From positions 15,196,846 to 15,260,845 of the forward strand of contig CM060953.1 in NCBI GenBank assembly GCA_030765055.1: a DNA stretch of 64,000 nucleotides, in the 5' to 3' direction. Shown one piece after another: positions 24,425-35,104 of the stretch (position 1 is its first letter; each line of letters starts with the position of its first letter). Below the pieces are notes generated by a model. It was not told the origin of the DNA. It saw only the letters and a program-made list of their open reading frames with translations, and ran no database searches. Origin of the DNA: Mantis religiosa. Taxonomy: Eukaryota; Arthropoda; Insecta; Mantodea; Mantidae. A program made the position numbers and the translations under genes.

Positions 24425-25361
24425 TGGAAGACGAGAGTTTGCTCCTTATCAGTGAACAGCTTATTCCTTTTATCCAAAAGCGGCAGTCACATGTCAGTAG
24501 ATATGCCTGCACGTGAAAGACTTCCTGTGGGTCAAAATTCCGGGATATCGGCGGCGTTGATATGAACATGTCAATTAACAAAGTCGTTAATAATAGTATA
24601 TTGCGATATTAATGTATACGGAACGAGGAAAGGTATGGAAAAAACGAGGCGCTTACACCAAATTTTTTCAGTTCTCGTTATTCCATTTTGTGCTTACCAC
24701 ATGTGTGTTGTATATTATTTTTTGCACTATGTGTATTTATATCAATCTGAATTTTCTTAGTTAAGATATTAGCTGAAATACGAATAAATATAATTGAAGA
24801 TAAATGTTGGATTTTAGAACGTGTATCGCGTATATGTGTTTCTATGGAGAAATACTTACCGCACTGTGCGGGAATTTCAACTTACGGTGTATAGCAACAA
24901 TAACGGTAAGTATGGAATATTAGTTAAATAGTACAAACAATTATTTAAAAGAACTCACACATGTGAAGACGCTACAACTCAGTGAATGTGTGAACAACTT
25001 ATTTCTGTTTTTAAAGTAGGCTAATACGGATTAACTGTACATATTTTTGTTGAGGTGAGATAACTCGAACCCTTGTTTATGTTTCGAGTGTTGAGAGGAT
25101 AAAGAAAGGAGATCTGCTGGGCAACATTGCTTCACCCTAGTGGAGAAACAGATGATCTTCACGTATTTTTCTTTTAAAAATTAGACTGTATATAGCTTGA
25201 TCAACAAGTTACGTAGTTACGTTTCTTTGACCCAATTAATTTTGTACACTCACGCTATCTCTTGCCCTGGTACTTAATTTACTGTAAACAGTGTTTTGTT
25301 CAGTGATGCGACTTTTGGTTGTGTTTTGTTTTTCTTGATATTTGTGTTATATCTATTTTGT
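24425..25361. other. AT-rich non-coding DNA
   Basis: No gene, RNA or repeat family is recognised. Confidence 0.5.
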
Positions 25362-25369
25362 GGTTTAAC

Positions 25370-26747
25370 CAGGGGCGGCTTCTCAATGGGGTAACATGTT
25401 TGCGCTACAACCAAAATGCTGGGTCTCCCTTTAATGCAAGGGCATGTTCCATTTGGCGTTCAGTTCGACCTTGGCTAGTGCAGTAGCCCTCAGCGCGCTG
25501 TATTGTTTGCAGGTGCCAAGTAGTTCACTCTCAGTTGCAAACCACTGGTATACAATGGGGAGGTATAGGGCAGGATGAACCTACGTTGTGCCAAGGCAAG
25601 TAGGGGGGAAGGGCGGGGCTTATGGCTGCATAAGGTTGGTTAACCTAGCAGCCAGAAAATAGTGAATGCCAAGCCTTCTCCTTCTGTTTTCAGCGCCACC
25701 TATTATTCTCATATTAAATGTTCGCATCGGTCAACTATTACCACAGATTACTATTACCTACCAGAGCATAGCCACATGTTTTGTGCCGTGTTTCGTTAGC
25801 TGTGTCGTGCTTTGAGTAGTGAATAAGACTGACTTATTTAAATACAAGTATATTGTGTTATATAAGAAGAAACAATGAATTCCATAAAGTGTCTATTAGC
25901 ACATCCTTTTTAAAAATGAGCTTTGAAGAAAAAACCGAAAATAAGCGACTTGGAAGTCCCACGCCAAATATAAAAATCACATAGGTACTCAAAACAAAAA
26001 CAAGATATTTGAACAGGAACTTTAATAAAAATGTATATGAGAAATATAATTTGATGCGTGGTTGTAATATTAAAAATAGCCTGTTTTGCTTTCCTTGCGG
26101 TGAAGATCCGTGGACAAAACATGGCGTGAATGTTTCTCAGCATCTTCATGATCGCGCTAAAACACATAACTTAAAAACTACACATGAAAAACACAGTTTT
26201 GCTATGCTTGGCAATGTAAATATAGCAAAGCAGATGGACAGTGCATATCGGAGAACAATTGAAGAACACAACCAGAAAGTGGCTCAATATAGGTATGTTT
26301 TAAACATTATTGTTAACTGCATTAGGTTTTGTGGAGCCTTTGAGTTAGCTCTACGAGGACACGATGATTCAGCTACGTCAAGCAATCCTGGTATTTTTCC
26401 AGAACTTTTCAGTGCAGAGCTAGACTATGTTCTGAAAAACCTATCTGGAGAATGCTACAATGTTTAAGGGGACCTCTAAGACAATCCAGAACGAAATCTT
26501 GCAATGTACACTTGAAGTCTGCCATGAAGAGATATCAAGTCCATTTTTAGCTGCATAAATAGAAGAGTGTTATGCTCTAGAGTGTTTCTGAAATACGCAT
26601 GTTGTGTTATACGCTGTGAATTACCGTTAACTTGTGTATATAGCAGTCTATAGTGGCAGGATTAAACAATCGTTTGTTACTCTAAAAAATTAAATTGCAT
26701 GGATAAATTTGTGAACCACCGATTTTCAGAGCCACCAGCCGCCCCTG
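25370..26747 (+). mobile_element. hAT-superfamily transposon, deleted copy with perfect TSD
   Basis: The ends are perfect 11-bp inverted repeats (CAGGGGCGGCT at 25370-25380 and AGCCGCCCCTG at 26737-26747). They are flanked by an identical 8-bp duplication, GGTTTAAC (25362-25369 and 26748-26755). An 8-bp TSD with CAGGG-type ends is characteristic of hAT elements. The interior (1.38 kb) carries only the N-terminal part of a transposase, so the copy is non-autonomous. Confidence 0.92.
26009..26467 (+). pseudogene. hAT transposase N-terminal fragment (ZMYM1/TTF-type zinc finger)
   Basis: The frame holds 'YEKYNLMRGCNIKNSLFCFP', the zinc-finger-like segment before the catalytic region of ZMYM1-like hAT transposases. 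It then has a histidine-rich 'HDRAKTHNLKTTHEKH' stretch and 'FCGAFELALRGHDDSATSSN', the conserved FELALRGHDE-type block. The open frame is about 150 codons against 600-800 for full hAT transposases, so most of the catalytic core is deleted. Related coding sequence continues upstream to about 25915 across a stop. Confidence 0.85.
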
Positions 26748-26755
26748 GGTTTAAC

Positions 26756-28006
26756 ATTTATTAAAATATCCTAATGACGGGAGAGATGTGCGCTCCCGCT
26801 CGTCTTTTCCCCTGGCTTGTTTCCCGAGAAGATATTGAACAAATTTACTATTTATAGGGTTTTTTTTCTAAAAAAAAAGTGTTTGGGGGGGGGTGGGAGG
26901 AGGAAATCCAGGGTACAATATACTTTGGTTTTTTTGGTGGGGGGAAATAAAATTATTTCTATGTTTATTTATTATGCTTTCGAAACTTACCTTTTAAATT
27001 TATATCTTTATTAGTAATAATAACCCTGTACCGATCATCCCCGCCTACGCGAATCCGACTTCACGCCGACGTACCGCGCCAGAAGTGGGCGTTCACACGT
27101 ACAATGGATATTTGACTTCAGTATCACATATTTCGGTTTCTTGTCTATGACTGCTGCCTATCGCAGCTCCTGACTTTCGTTACTATTCTGACTCTGGAAG
27201 CCTTGCTCCTCGCAAATTTCTAAACTGTCAACAAGTGATATTCAAACAAACGAATGCTGTTTTGTTTGTGAACTGTGTGACGTTATTGCAGACACACGGA
27301 CAGAGCAAGGTTAATAGACGTTCTGCAGTAGCAAATGCTCCTTTCAACCCCGCCACAGCATTAACAGGTGGCTTGTACCTAATGACTCGTTTCTTCCGAG
27401 ACGTTTTGTTTCTTCCCGGCGGCACACGAACAAATGAATCTAGTGCTCGGAATTATTTTCTCGTCTAGAGGAACGCGAGAAATTCCCACTATAACACTTG
27501 ACCTGACATCTTGAGTTTCACTTGTTTACTATGCGCATTTTACATCGAGATTTGATACACAACTGGCGTTCCGCTGTCGGGAGACGGGGTGTCGTCATTT
27601 GTAATTCGAACGTCGCCACCGCTGCTGTACCAGCTACTTGTTATGCCGGGCGCTTTCACCAGATGGCGCCTTTAATATCGGAGTCTTCACTGCCTGCTCC
27701 TCATAGCAATGATAATAATTAGACAGTTGCCGCACATGCGTCTTGCCTCCCTTCTTTCTCCAGGAGAACGCTTCAAGCTTTAAAATATTTCCTACAGGGG
27801 TTCACAAAGTGAACTGTGAAGGTCTTAGCTTCCCGACTAACACCTGCTCGACGTAATGAGCTCACAATCATTCTCTTGTTCTCTCTAGTTACACTGCTTT
27901 CAAATGAGTTAACGTTTACGGAAATGCTCCACCGTAAAACTATACAAATAAACTGGATGTAGTTCAGGGGTGGTTCTTCTTGATGCGTTCGAATCGCCGA
28001 GTCACC
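26756..28006. other. Non-coding DNA, GC-richer in the middle
   Basis: There is a low-complexity T, A and G run at 26862-26960. The block 27030-27730 is more GC-rich and has short open frames on both strands (27235-27468, 27522-27722) without recognised motifs. Sequence at about 27905-27955 ('taaaactatacaaataaact') recurs near 37375-37415, so at least part is a dispersed repeat. No exon is called. Confidence 0.4.
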
Positions 28007-28067
28007 TACAGACGTGTGCAAATTATTAGACTCAATGGTGAAATTTTTAACATATACCGTTTATTTT

Positions 28068-28175
28068 CTATTTATTTAACAGAAATAATATTACAAAATA
28101 TTTTTTCAACTCTTGGTATTTTGTATGAATTGCTTTAGCCTTTATTACCATTTTGATGCGTTTAGGTATGCTCTC
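28068..28175 (-). pseudogene. C-terminal end of the Tc1 transposase, separated by the nested element
   Basis: On the minus strand this reads 'SIPKRIKMVIKAKAIHTKY' and on to a stop at 28068, matching the SMPRRI..VIKAKGG.TKY end of Tc1 transposases. It should follow directly the '..LLKNFEN' segment near 29590. The Penelope-like element has split the two. Confidence 0.85.
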
Positions 28176-29509
28176 TACAAGGGTGCAGCACTTCTCTGTG
28201 CCAAATGCTTATCAGACCCTCAATAAGCTGAACATATTAGTTTCTTTTGACGTTAAGGCACATTTTACAAGCATTCCAGAAGAAAAAATACCTACATTCC
28301 TCAAAAAATGGCTAACCCAGACTACAACGGACCCCAGAGAAATAGATGACATTATCAATCTTACAAATTTATGCATAAGGAATAATTACTTCATGTATAA
28401 CCAAAAATTCTACAGACAATCAAAAGGATTAGCTATGGGGAGTCCACTTTCGCCTATTTTAGCAGACCTATACATGAGCTATTTTGAAACACACATAGTA
28501 AAGTCCTTCCCACAGATTTAAAAATTTTGGCAGAGATATGTTGATGATGTTTTTGCTATCATTCCCGAAAAACTTAGAGAAGATTCTCTAAAATTACTAA
28601 ACCTGCAAGATAATCACATCCAATTTACTATGGAAGTAGAAAGAGACAACACACTACCCTTTTTGGACCTCAAGATAACTAGAAATCGTCATGGTGTAGA
28701 TTTTGGAATATACAGGAAGCCCACACACATAGATAATTACATAAAGAAAAATGAATACAACCCAGTTTCACATCAACTAGCTGCCTTTAGAAGTCTAATT
28801 CACCGGCTATACAACATCCCACTGAGTAAGGATGAATTTTTGAAAGAACAACACATAAAAGACATAGCGGTATTAAATGGATTCAACCCAGCCATCATAA
28901 GGAACATGATGAAGAGAAAAGAAAAACTGAAGATAATATCAAAAAATACCAGTCTCACACCACTTAAAAACACAAATTGGCAATATAGAAAATTCACCTA
29001 CCATCCATGGGCTTTTAGAAAATTTGAACGAATCTTCAAAAGACTAAACATAAAACTAGCATCCCAAAACAAATTCAGTTTGAGGAACCTGCTAAATAAA
29101 CCACTGAAAAATACAATCCCCAACAATTTGAAATCAGGAATTTATCAGATTAATTGTGAAACCTGTGAAAAAAGCTACATAGCAAAAACTAAGAGAAACT
29201 TGTTAACCAGACAAAAAGAACACCAGAGGAACATTAAGTTGAAACAAACAGAAAAATCTGCAGTTTCACACCATTTTTGGACAGAAAACCACAACATTGG
29301 CCACAACATTAAACTGTTAAAGCTTTATGTACACCCATAGAATTGGATATTTGGGAAAAAATATTCATAAACAAAAAGCGTGATAAAGTTATAAATTTTG
29401 AAATCCCGGCATTAAATGAAGTATTAAGGCAGAGTGATCGGAGCTCCGTAGTAGTGGAAGAAGAGGAAGGTTCATTTAGTCAACAAACAGCTGAGGATGA
29501 GATCGAATA
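28176..29509 (+). pseudogene. Penelope-like reverse transcriptase / GIY-YIG endonuclease pseudogene
   Basis: In order: 'LVSFDVKAHFTSIPEE' (motif A), 'GLAMGSPLSPILADLYM' (motif B), a nonsense codon at 28519-28521, 'RYVDDVFAI' (catalytic YVDD), 'NTLPFLDLKITR', then a basic linker. GIY-YIG residues follow: 'SGIYQINCETCEKSYIAKTK', with the second motif changed from YIG to YIA. After 'AVSHHFWTENHNIG' a frameshift at about 29335 leads to 'PIELDIWEKIFINKKRDKV' and an acidic end stopping at 29509. One nonsense, one frameshift and the 5' truncation mean that it is inactive. It was an enzyme for RNA-templated copying with its own nickase. Confidence 0.9.
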
Positions 29510-29590
29510 ATCTTGAAAACGTTTCAATTATACAACAAGTAAGTGAAGACTGAGTGTAAACATAGTGACTCATAAATCAAACTCAAATAT
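28176..29590 (+). mobile_element. Penelope-like element, 5' truncated, inserted in a Tc1 transposase
   Basis: This contains the C-terminal half of a reverse transcriptase and a GIY-YIG endonuclease, then a short 3' region. The left junction lies within a few bases of 28175 and the right junction near 29520-29590, judged from where the two transposase pieces stop. The first recognisable RT residues are already in the palm, so the copy is 5' truncated. A hammerhead-like motif occurs at 29491-29519. Confidence 0.85.
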
Positions 29591-30033
29591 GAACTTTTGT
29601 TGTTTTCAAAATTTTTCAGTAGTCTCTGTTTAACAATACCCCACAGATTCTCTATTGGATTTAAATCAGGACTATTCCCCGGCCATGGTAGAACTTTTAC
29701 ATTGTTTTCTTTGAAGAACTGGGTTACAGATTTTGCTCTACGGCAGGGAGCACTGTCATGCATGAACACAAAATCACCATTTGGAAACCATTCTTTACTT
29801 TGCGGAAATAGTCTTGTTTCTAATACACTTATATACTGTTTCTGCTCCATAGATCCCACAACTATGTATAATCTTCCAGGTCCATGGACAGACATACAGC
29901 TCCAGACCATTTTTAATGTTGGGTGCTTTACTCTTTGATCGACACAATGAGAGGAGAATGCTTCTTTATCTGTCCTCACATATTGGCTGCTCTCTTCACA
30001 TACTTCAAACATGGATTCATCTGAGAAAATTAG
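29580..30033 (-). pseudogene. Tc1 transposase exon 2 (catalytic part)
   Basis: On the minus strand the frame starts 'LIFSDESMFEV' (a catalytic Asp). It continues through 'VWSCMSVHGPGRLYIV', 'FVFMHDSAPCRRAKSV' (Asp in HDSAP) and 'LPWPGNSPDLNPIENLWGIV' (Glu in PIENLW), which gives the DD34E layout. It then degrades after 'QRLLKNFEN', where the Penelope-like insert begins. It joins in frame to exon 1 across the proposed intron. Confidence 0.85.
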
Positions 30034-30205
30034 CTGAAGCAATAAAAACCTCTATTAATATTAAACAGTTTTAAAATTGCACAAAGATAGTATAACAAAA
30101 CCAGCAATGAGAGAAACAAAGTTTAGGCTGTTTTTATTTCATTTCCATAAAATTTAAATGTACGTATTTTAATTTTATGATATATACAATTTTCATACTA
30201 TTTAC
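30034..30205 (-). other. Probable spliceosomal intron in the Tc1 transposase
   Basis: The minus-strand sequence begins GTAAAT after '..tttggagaaag' and ends 'tttttattgcttcag'. It is AT-rich and 172 bp long, with a pyrimidine-rich tract before AG. Removing it joins 'EFWRK' to 'LIFSDES' in phase 0, the continuous order expected for Tc1 transposases. An inserted sequence that merely happens to have GT..AG ends is the alternative. Confidence 0.65.
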
Positions 30206-30604
30206 CTTTCTCCAAAATTCCACTGGATGTTTCTGCATATCTTTGGCCCATTCTAAACGTGTTTTTGCCATTGCAGGTGTCAGTTTAGCCTTTTTACGAG
30301 GCCTGCGTGCTGGTAAACCTGCTTCACATAATCTTCTGCGAACTACTGAGACTGACATTTCTGTACCGTACTGCTTTAGTTGATTACTGAGGTCAATGCT
30401 GGTTGCTCTACTGTTTTGTTTTGCCACCTGCACGAATTTTCTTTGCATTCTTGGTGATAGCTTTCGTTTCCTCCAGCATTTTCCATTCCTTTGTGAGGTC
30501 AACATCTCACCGAATGTTAAAGCTTGATTAGTGCGACTAATAGGTTTTTGTAAAATACACAGTTTCTTAGCTATTTCACGTTGTGAATAAAGAGTTTCTT
30601 TCAA
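30206..30604 (-). pseudogene. Tc1 transposase exon 1 (DNA-binding part)
   Basis: On the minus strand it has 'YSQREIAKKLCI' (first helix-turn-helix), 'KRKLSPRMQRKFVQVAKQN', 'VVRRRLCEAGLPARRPRKK' (second HTH with a basic GRPR-like hook) and 'LTPAMAKTRLEWAKDMQKH'. The expected N-terminal start (GKTADLSPIK) is visible just upstream at about 30620-30650 but in another frame with stops, so the 5' end carries a frameshift. Confidence 0.85.
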
Positions 30605-31726
30605 AAACTCTCAGTTACAGCTACTTTATTGGGGATAAGTCAGCAGTTTTACCTATAACCTCACTTTTGAATCTATGTGAATGCTAAGAATAAGATACAC
30701 GATGTTACCTGGCTTGAGATCAATTAATAATAAATACTAAGGATATATTAGCCATAAAGCACAATAATGGCAAATATTAACAATCTTCAGTTACTACATT
30801 CACCAAATGAAAGCAATATCACCAAACAGTTGGATAAACAGACATGAAGAAAATGGCTGCTCTTAATTCAGAGCTACCACCATATTACTATAAGCAAAAG
30901 AAAAATCCTCCAGCTATTATTAATACAGAAATTTCATTGAATATGCTTCATATTATAGCAAGGAAAAGAACTACGACAAATTGAAATAGTTTACGGCGGT
31001 AAATAACTTATTTTGAATGTTAAACTGAAGCGAAGTAAAAAAAACATTAATGACTAATAATTTGCACACGTCTGTAGGTACTTGTTTTTGAATAACTTAT
31101 CGTACATGGTTACGTTTTAAGTTCTAGCACTTAATTTTCACTTATAGAGGTTCTACAAATTATATTTTGTAATGGGACCACTCTCTTGGCACCCGCGCGT
31201 CGATAATGCAGATAGCTTACTTCCCGACTGGTGATTCGTTATTAAAAGGCCAAGGTGACCATAATACTTGCGGTGGGTGAGGAGAGGTTGTAGGGGCAGA
31301 ATGCATTGCTGGTTACCATGGCTACGTATTCGATTCATAGAAGCCGTACATTCCGCACCAACTTGTGTTGCCAATACAATACAGCAACTTCTTCCGACTT
31401 TTTCGTTCATTTGAAAAGAAGTTTGTTGGTGGAAGTGGTAACCTGCTTGAAGCGAGCCCCGCGTGTCATGTGCTACTGTCTACTGTCAGTTTGCATCTTG
31501 TGTAGAAACGTAATTTTTTATGTGAACTGTGATGATTGTGTGATATGTGAAGTGTTTAACTTTTCATATTTAAGGGATTTACAATGAATCCAACACACGA
31601 CTGTGTGTCTTCAAACACCCTTTTCTTTATGGAAAGATGATGACAATACACGTCGTGGTAAATGTCGGTAGGCTAACACCAGGACTCTTTGCAGCCAAAC
31701 ATCTTCAAAATACACCAGGACATTTT
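30605..31726. other. 5' end of the Tc1 element, then non-coding DNA
   Basis: Up to 31074 this is untranslated Tc1 sequence. From 31077 to 31726 no gene is recognised. Short frames at 31153-31410 (minus) and 31306-31587 (plus) lack known motifs. Confidence 0.5.
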
Positions 31727-31731
31727 AGACA

Positions 31732-32646
31732 GTTTTAGGGCCACTGCTATTTATTTGGTATATTAATGATTTGGCACTTTATTCACAAAATTCTTTAAAA
31801 TGCTCCTTATTTGCAGATGATACGAGCCTCTTGATATCAGGTCAAAATGATGACGAACTAAAGGAAAATATAATAAATAATTTAAAAGAAGTATCAACTT
31901 GGTTTCAGAATAACAAATTAGTTATAAATAAGGATAAGAGTCAGGCATTGGGTTTTCATAATAAAATCAATAAGGCAGTTAATTTACCTGAAATTATAAT
32001 GGATGAAAATGAAATTAAATATACTGGAAAGACAAAATTTTTAGGAGTTTGGATGGACGACAGTCTAAATTGGAATATACATATTGAAAGTCTAATGAAG
32101 AAATTAAGTAGCATTTGTTTCCAAATATCAATTTTGAAGCACAGTGTAAATTTTAATACAGTAAGAATAGCCTATTTTGCAAATTTTCAATCATTAATTT
32201 GTTATGGTATAGCAGTATGGGGAAATAGTAGTAGCATTATCAAAGTATTTAGAATCCGAAAAAGGGTAATTAGAATTATGATAAATTTAAAGAGAACAGA
32301 TAGTTGTAACCAATGGTTGAAAAAATTAGGCATATTGTCATTACCAAGCATTTACCTTTTAGAAATAATAGTACAGGTTAAAACGAACTTAGATAAATTT
32401 CAAAAAAGAAATGATATTCATGACCATAACACGAGAAATAGTTCAAACTTACATGTCACCTATCATAAAAAGAAAATGTATGAACACAGTTTTAAATTCA
32501 ACGGAGTTCATATCTACAATAAACTGCCAACTGAAATAAAAAACATTGAGTCCTTCACAAAGTTTAAAAACACATCAAAGAAGTATTTGTTACAAAAGTG
32601 TTACTACTCAGTAGAAGAGTATTTAAATGACAAAGGGCAGGAATAA
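31732..32646 (+). pseudogene. LINE reverse transcriptase, 3' half, open but 5' truncated
   Basis: The frame is open from about 31727 and reads 'VLGPLLFIWYINDL' and 'CSLFADDTSLL' (the FADD catalytic motif). It continues with 'WFQNNKLVINKDKS', 'TKFLGVWMDDSLNW', 'LICYGIAVWGNSSS' and the C-terminal 'HDHNTRNSSNLHV' and 'GVHIYNKLPTEIKN', ending at 32646. This order matches the thumb and C-terminal part of jockey/CR1-type LINE polymerases. The RT fingers, motif A and the endonuclease are missing because of 5' truncation. There are no internal stops, so the insertion may be fairly young. Confidence 0.85.
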
Positions 32647-32806
32647 AAGGAATGTAAATTTTAATTATTAATTTGGTTATTATGCTTAACAACTTATTGT
32701 AATTCTTGTTTTTTGTTACTATTTTTGTGTAGTTAGTAATTTGACAATTCCACATCATGAATGTATGATTTACGGATGCAATAAATGAATATGAATATGA
32801 ATAGAC
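32647..32806 (+). mobile_element. 3' UTR and tail of the LINE at 31727
   Basis: An AT-rich untranslated end finishes in a short GAATAT tandem ('aaatgaatatgaatatgaat', about 32784-32803), a microsatellite tail of the kind left by some non-LTR elements that lack poly-A. Confidence 0.65.
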
Positions 32807-33177
32807 TCGTTGGCATGAGGAACATAATTGTGTCGAATTGAAGGAGCTGAGGAAAAAACACTAACAAAATTGCAGACTCTCTTCCGGAAAGCTCACGTCT
32901 ATATATTGTAAAATACAATGAGACTGTTTAGCTTAAGAGGCTTTTAATGCAATATCCCATTAGGGAAGTAGATAAGAAATGACATTTCATGGACATAATG
33001 AAAGCGAGCACTCTTTAAATAAAGGTAATTTTAAGGAAGTTTTGAATTACTATAGAAAGGGAAGCCCCATCGAAATTCAAAGCAACTGTTTCAGTATTAA
33101 ATCCGTTTTTGCGATACTGATTTTGCGAATTTAGGTTAGTCAATTTTCCGTGCCACCTAATCAATTCGTCCAGAACC
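32807..33177. other. Non-coding DNA
   Basis: No recognised feature. Confidence 0.4.
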
Positions 33178-33515
33178 ACGCCTGATGTAGTTAAAAAGTT
33201 CGATTAACGGTTGGTTAAAATACTCCTAACATTATATTTGTTAACATTTGTTAAAGTTTAACATGATCTTAAAACTTATGTTAGCTAACATAATGTTAAC
33301 CTCAAAAGACAACTACGAACGGTGACATTTGGGTTTACCCAATGCTGTTGCGCAGATGGAGTTACACAGATTTGGTAGCAAATTCTGGTAGAAGTATTGT
33401 TGCGTGTATAGGCTGAGCAAGATCTGGAAATTACTATAATCATTATTATGTAACATTTATTTCCTGTGCCTTGAGTTTGAGCAAAGCTGTTTGTTGATGA
33501 TTAAACTTAAATTCT
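33178..33515. repeat. Dispersed palindrome-rich repeat, two modules
   Basis: Module 1 (33178-33335) is rich in TTAAC/GTTAA inverted motifs ('actcctaacattatatttgt', 'gttagctaacataatgttaa') and has a direct copy at 37425-37560. Module 2 (33390-33515, 'gttgcgtgtataggctgagc') has an inverted copy at 36713-36835. The palindromic structure suggests a MITE or foldback derivative, but no clean TIR/TSD was found. Confidence 0.55.
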
Positions 33516-33649
33516 GCTGACTGGCAAGACAGCTACTTTGGACTGGTGAATCACAAATCCTGCTGGTCAAGAGAAATAATGCTTATGTGGTCAGTAACAG
33601 ATCTGAACATGTTCTCAATGATGTAAACAATGATTTTTTTTTAATTTAC

Positions 33650-33708
33650 GTCCTCCAAAGTTAAGTCATATCGGATGATGAATGGAATGGATGAAATGAT
33701 GCTCAGAT
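33650..33708 (-). mobile_element. SINE1 3' end, split from its head by LINE insertion
   Basis: 'ctccaaagttaagtcatatc' followed by 'ggatgatgaatggaatggat' is the SINE1 3' end on the minus strand. It stops at 'gatgctca' and the rest of the SINE (body middle and head) appears at 35896-36060. Confidence 0.8.
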
Positions 33709-34216
33709 TGTATTGTATTTATTTCATCCTTTGGAACATAATACATATGTTATAGGACACGTCAGTTCAAGATACAAAGATAAATATAAAAAGTTACATA
33801 AGACTAAAAACTGTAACGGATACAAGATCCAACAAAAGTCTAAAGTAGAAAAAGCAAATAAATATTGTCAATAGATTGTTGGTTACAATTTCTGACATAG
33901 TCAATTTTTCATCATTAATACTACTTGTACATAGTCAATTCTACAACATTAGAATCTAATTTACATAGTCAATTACAGCATTAGAAACTAATTATACACA
34001 CGATCCCTTAAATCAGCTTAATTAATTTATCACTTTCAAGTATAATTAAAGCTGCAGTGTCATAATTTGTTTAAATTGTATAAACGTTTATTTATGAGGA
34101 AAGACTTTTTCTTCCATTTAAATTGCTGTTTTGAGATGGTAGCTATTGATTTAATATCAGATGGCAGTTTATTGTAAAGCTTAATTCCTAGTATATGTAC
34201 CTCCTTTTGAGAGACA

Positions 34217-35104
34217 GTTTTAATGTATGTATGCATGTATTTATTGTCTGCAATTGGGTACTACCCGGTGGCAGAGTTAAGAATACAGATCAAATTACAT
34301 ATACTAGATTTACAACAATAACACAATAAACAATACAAACATGATATTATTTTACTTTAGTCACTTAAAACTTATCTAATTACTTCTCTATTTACATATT
34401 ATATACCATTATAATTCAAAAGTTAAACTATAAACCATCTAGATTTTTTCTAAATTTCTTCAGCGACAGGGGACAGCCCTGAAAGACTGCTACAGGCAAT
34501 TCATTCCATTCTTCAATGGTTCTATTAACAAAAGAAAATTTTCCTACGTCGGTTCTGTATCTTCTACCCTTAATTTTATACCTATGATCGTTTCGTCCAT
34601 AATAATCCGGATTATCTAATCTTACACCAACGTCCACCCATGCCTTTACACCAGCATTAGCTTTGAATAACGCTACCAACCTATGTTTTTTACGCCTAAT
34701 TCTTAATTCCTCCCATTTAGTCTCATCTCCTTTTATAGGCCCAAAATACTTGCCTCTTTTTATGAATTTTATTGCCCTCTTCTGTATTTTTTCTAATGGA
34801 TCGATTTGGTTAGCTCTATACGGGACCCAGCATGCTACTCCATATTCCATAACCGGCCGCACTAAGGCCTCGTAGGCAATTTCCCTGGACCTAGCGCTCC
34901 CCTTTTTCAATATTCTCATTACAAAATGTAATGCCTTCCACGCATTCCAAAATGTGGAATTTACTTGTTCGTCCCATCCAGCATTACTTGCCAGGTACAC
35001 TCCCAAGTATTTGCAGCTGACCACCTGTGGAATTTGCACCCCTCCCATGTGATAGTTAACAATAATTTTGCCCTTAGTTCTACTAAAAACAATCGACTTA
35101 CTTT
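34217..35104 (-). mobile_element. Inner LINE, 3' half, inserted in the outer LINE
   Basis: This interrupts the outer LINE between its 'HNTRTN' region and its 'LGIKLYNKLP' region. On the minus strand it ends in an untranslated region with the tail 'aataaatacatgcatacata' near 34220-34240. A CR1-type 3' end is likely. Confidence 0.75.
34428..35096 (-). pseudogene. Inner LINE reverse transcriptase C-terminal part
   Basis: The frame reads 'VSCKYLGVYLASNAGWDEQV', 'ALVRPVMEYGVACWVPYR', 'LEKIQKRAIKFIKR', 'WEELRIRRKKHRLVALFK', 'RTDVGKFSFVNRTIEEWNEL' and a final 'KKFRKNLDGL'. This is the typical C-terminal region of CR1-like LINE polymerases. It starts downstream of the catalytic YADD and is therefore 5' truncated. 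It is uninterrupted over about 220 codons, so it is younger than the outer LINE. Confidence 0.85.

Larger units (their letters stand above)
28009..31074 (-). mobile_element. Tc1-like transposon containing a nested Penelope-like element
   Basis: The terminal inverted repeat 'cagacgtgtgcaaattatta' (28009-28028) is matched in reverse complement at 31055-31074. Each copy is bordered by TA (28007-28008 and 31075-31076), the target of Tc1 elements. The transposase is on the minus strand in pieces: 30604-30206, then a probable intron, then 30033 to about 29580, then after the nested element 28175-28068. Without the insertion the element would be about 1.65 kb, the usual size for the family. Confidence 0.9.
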
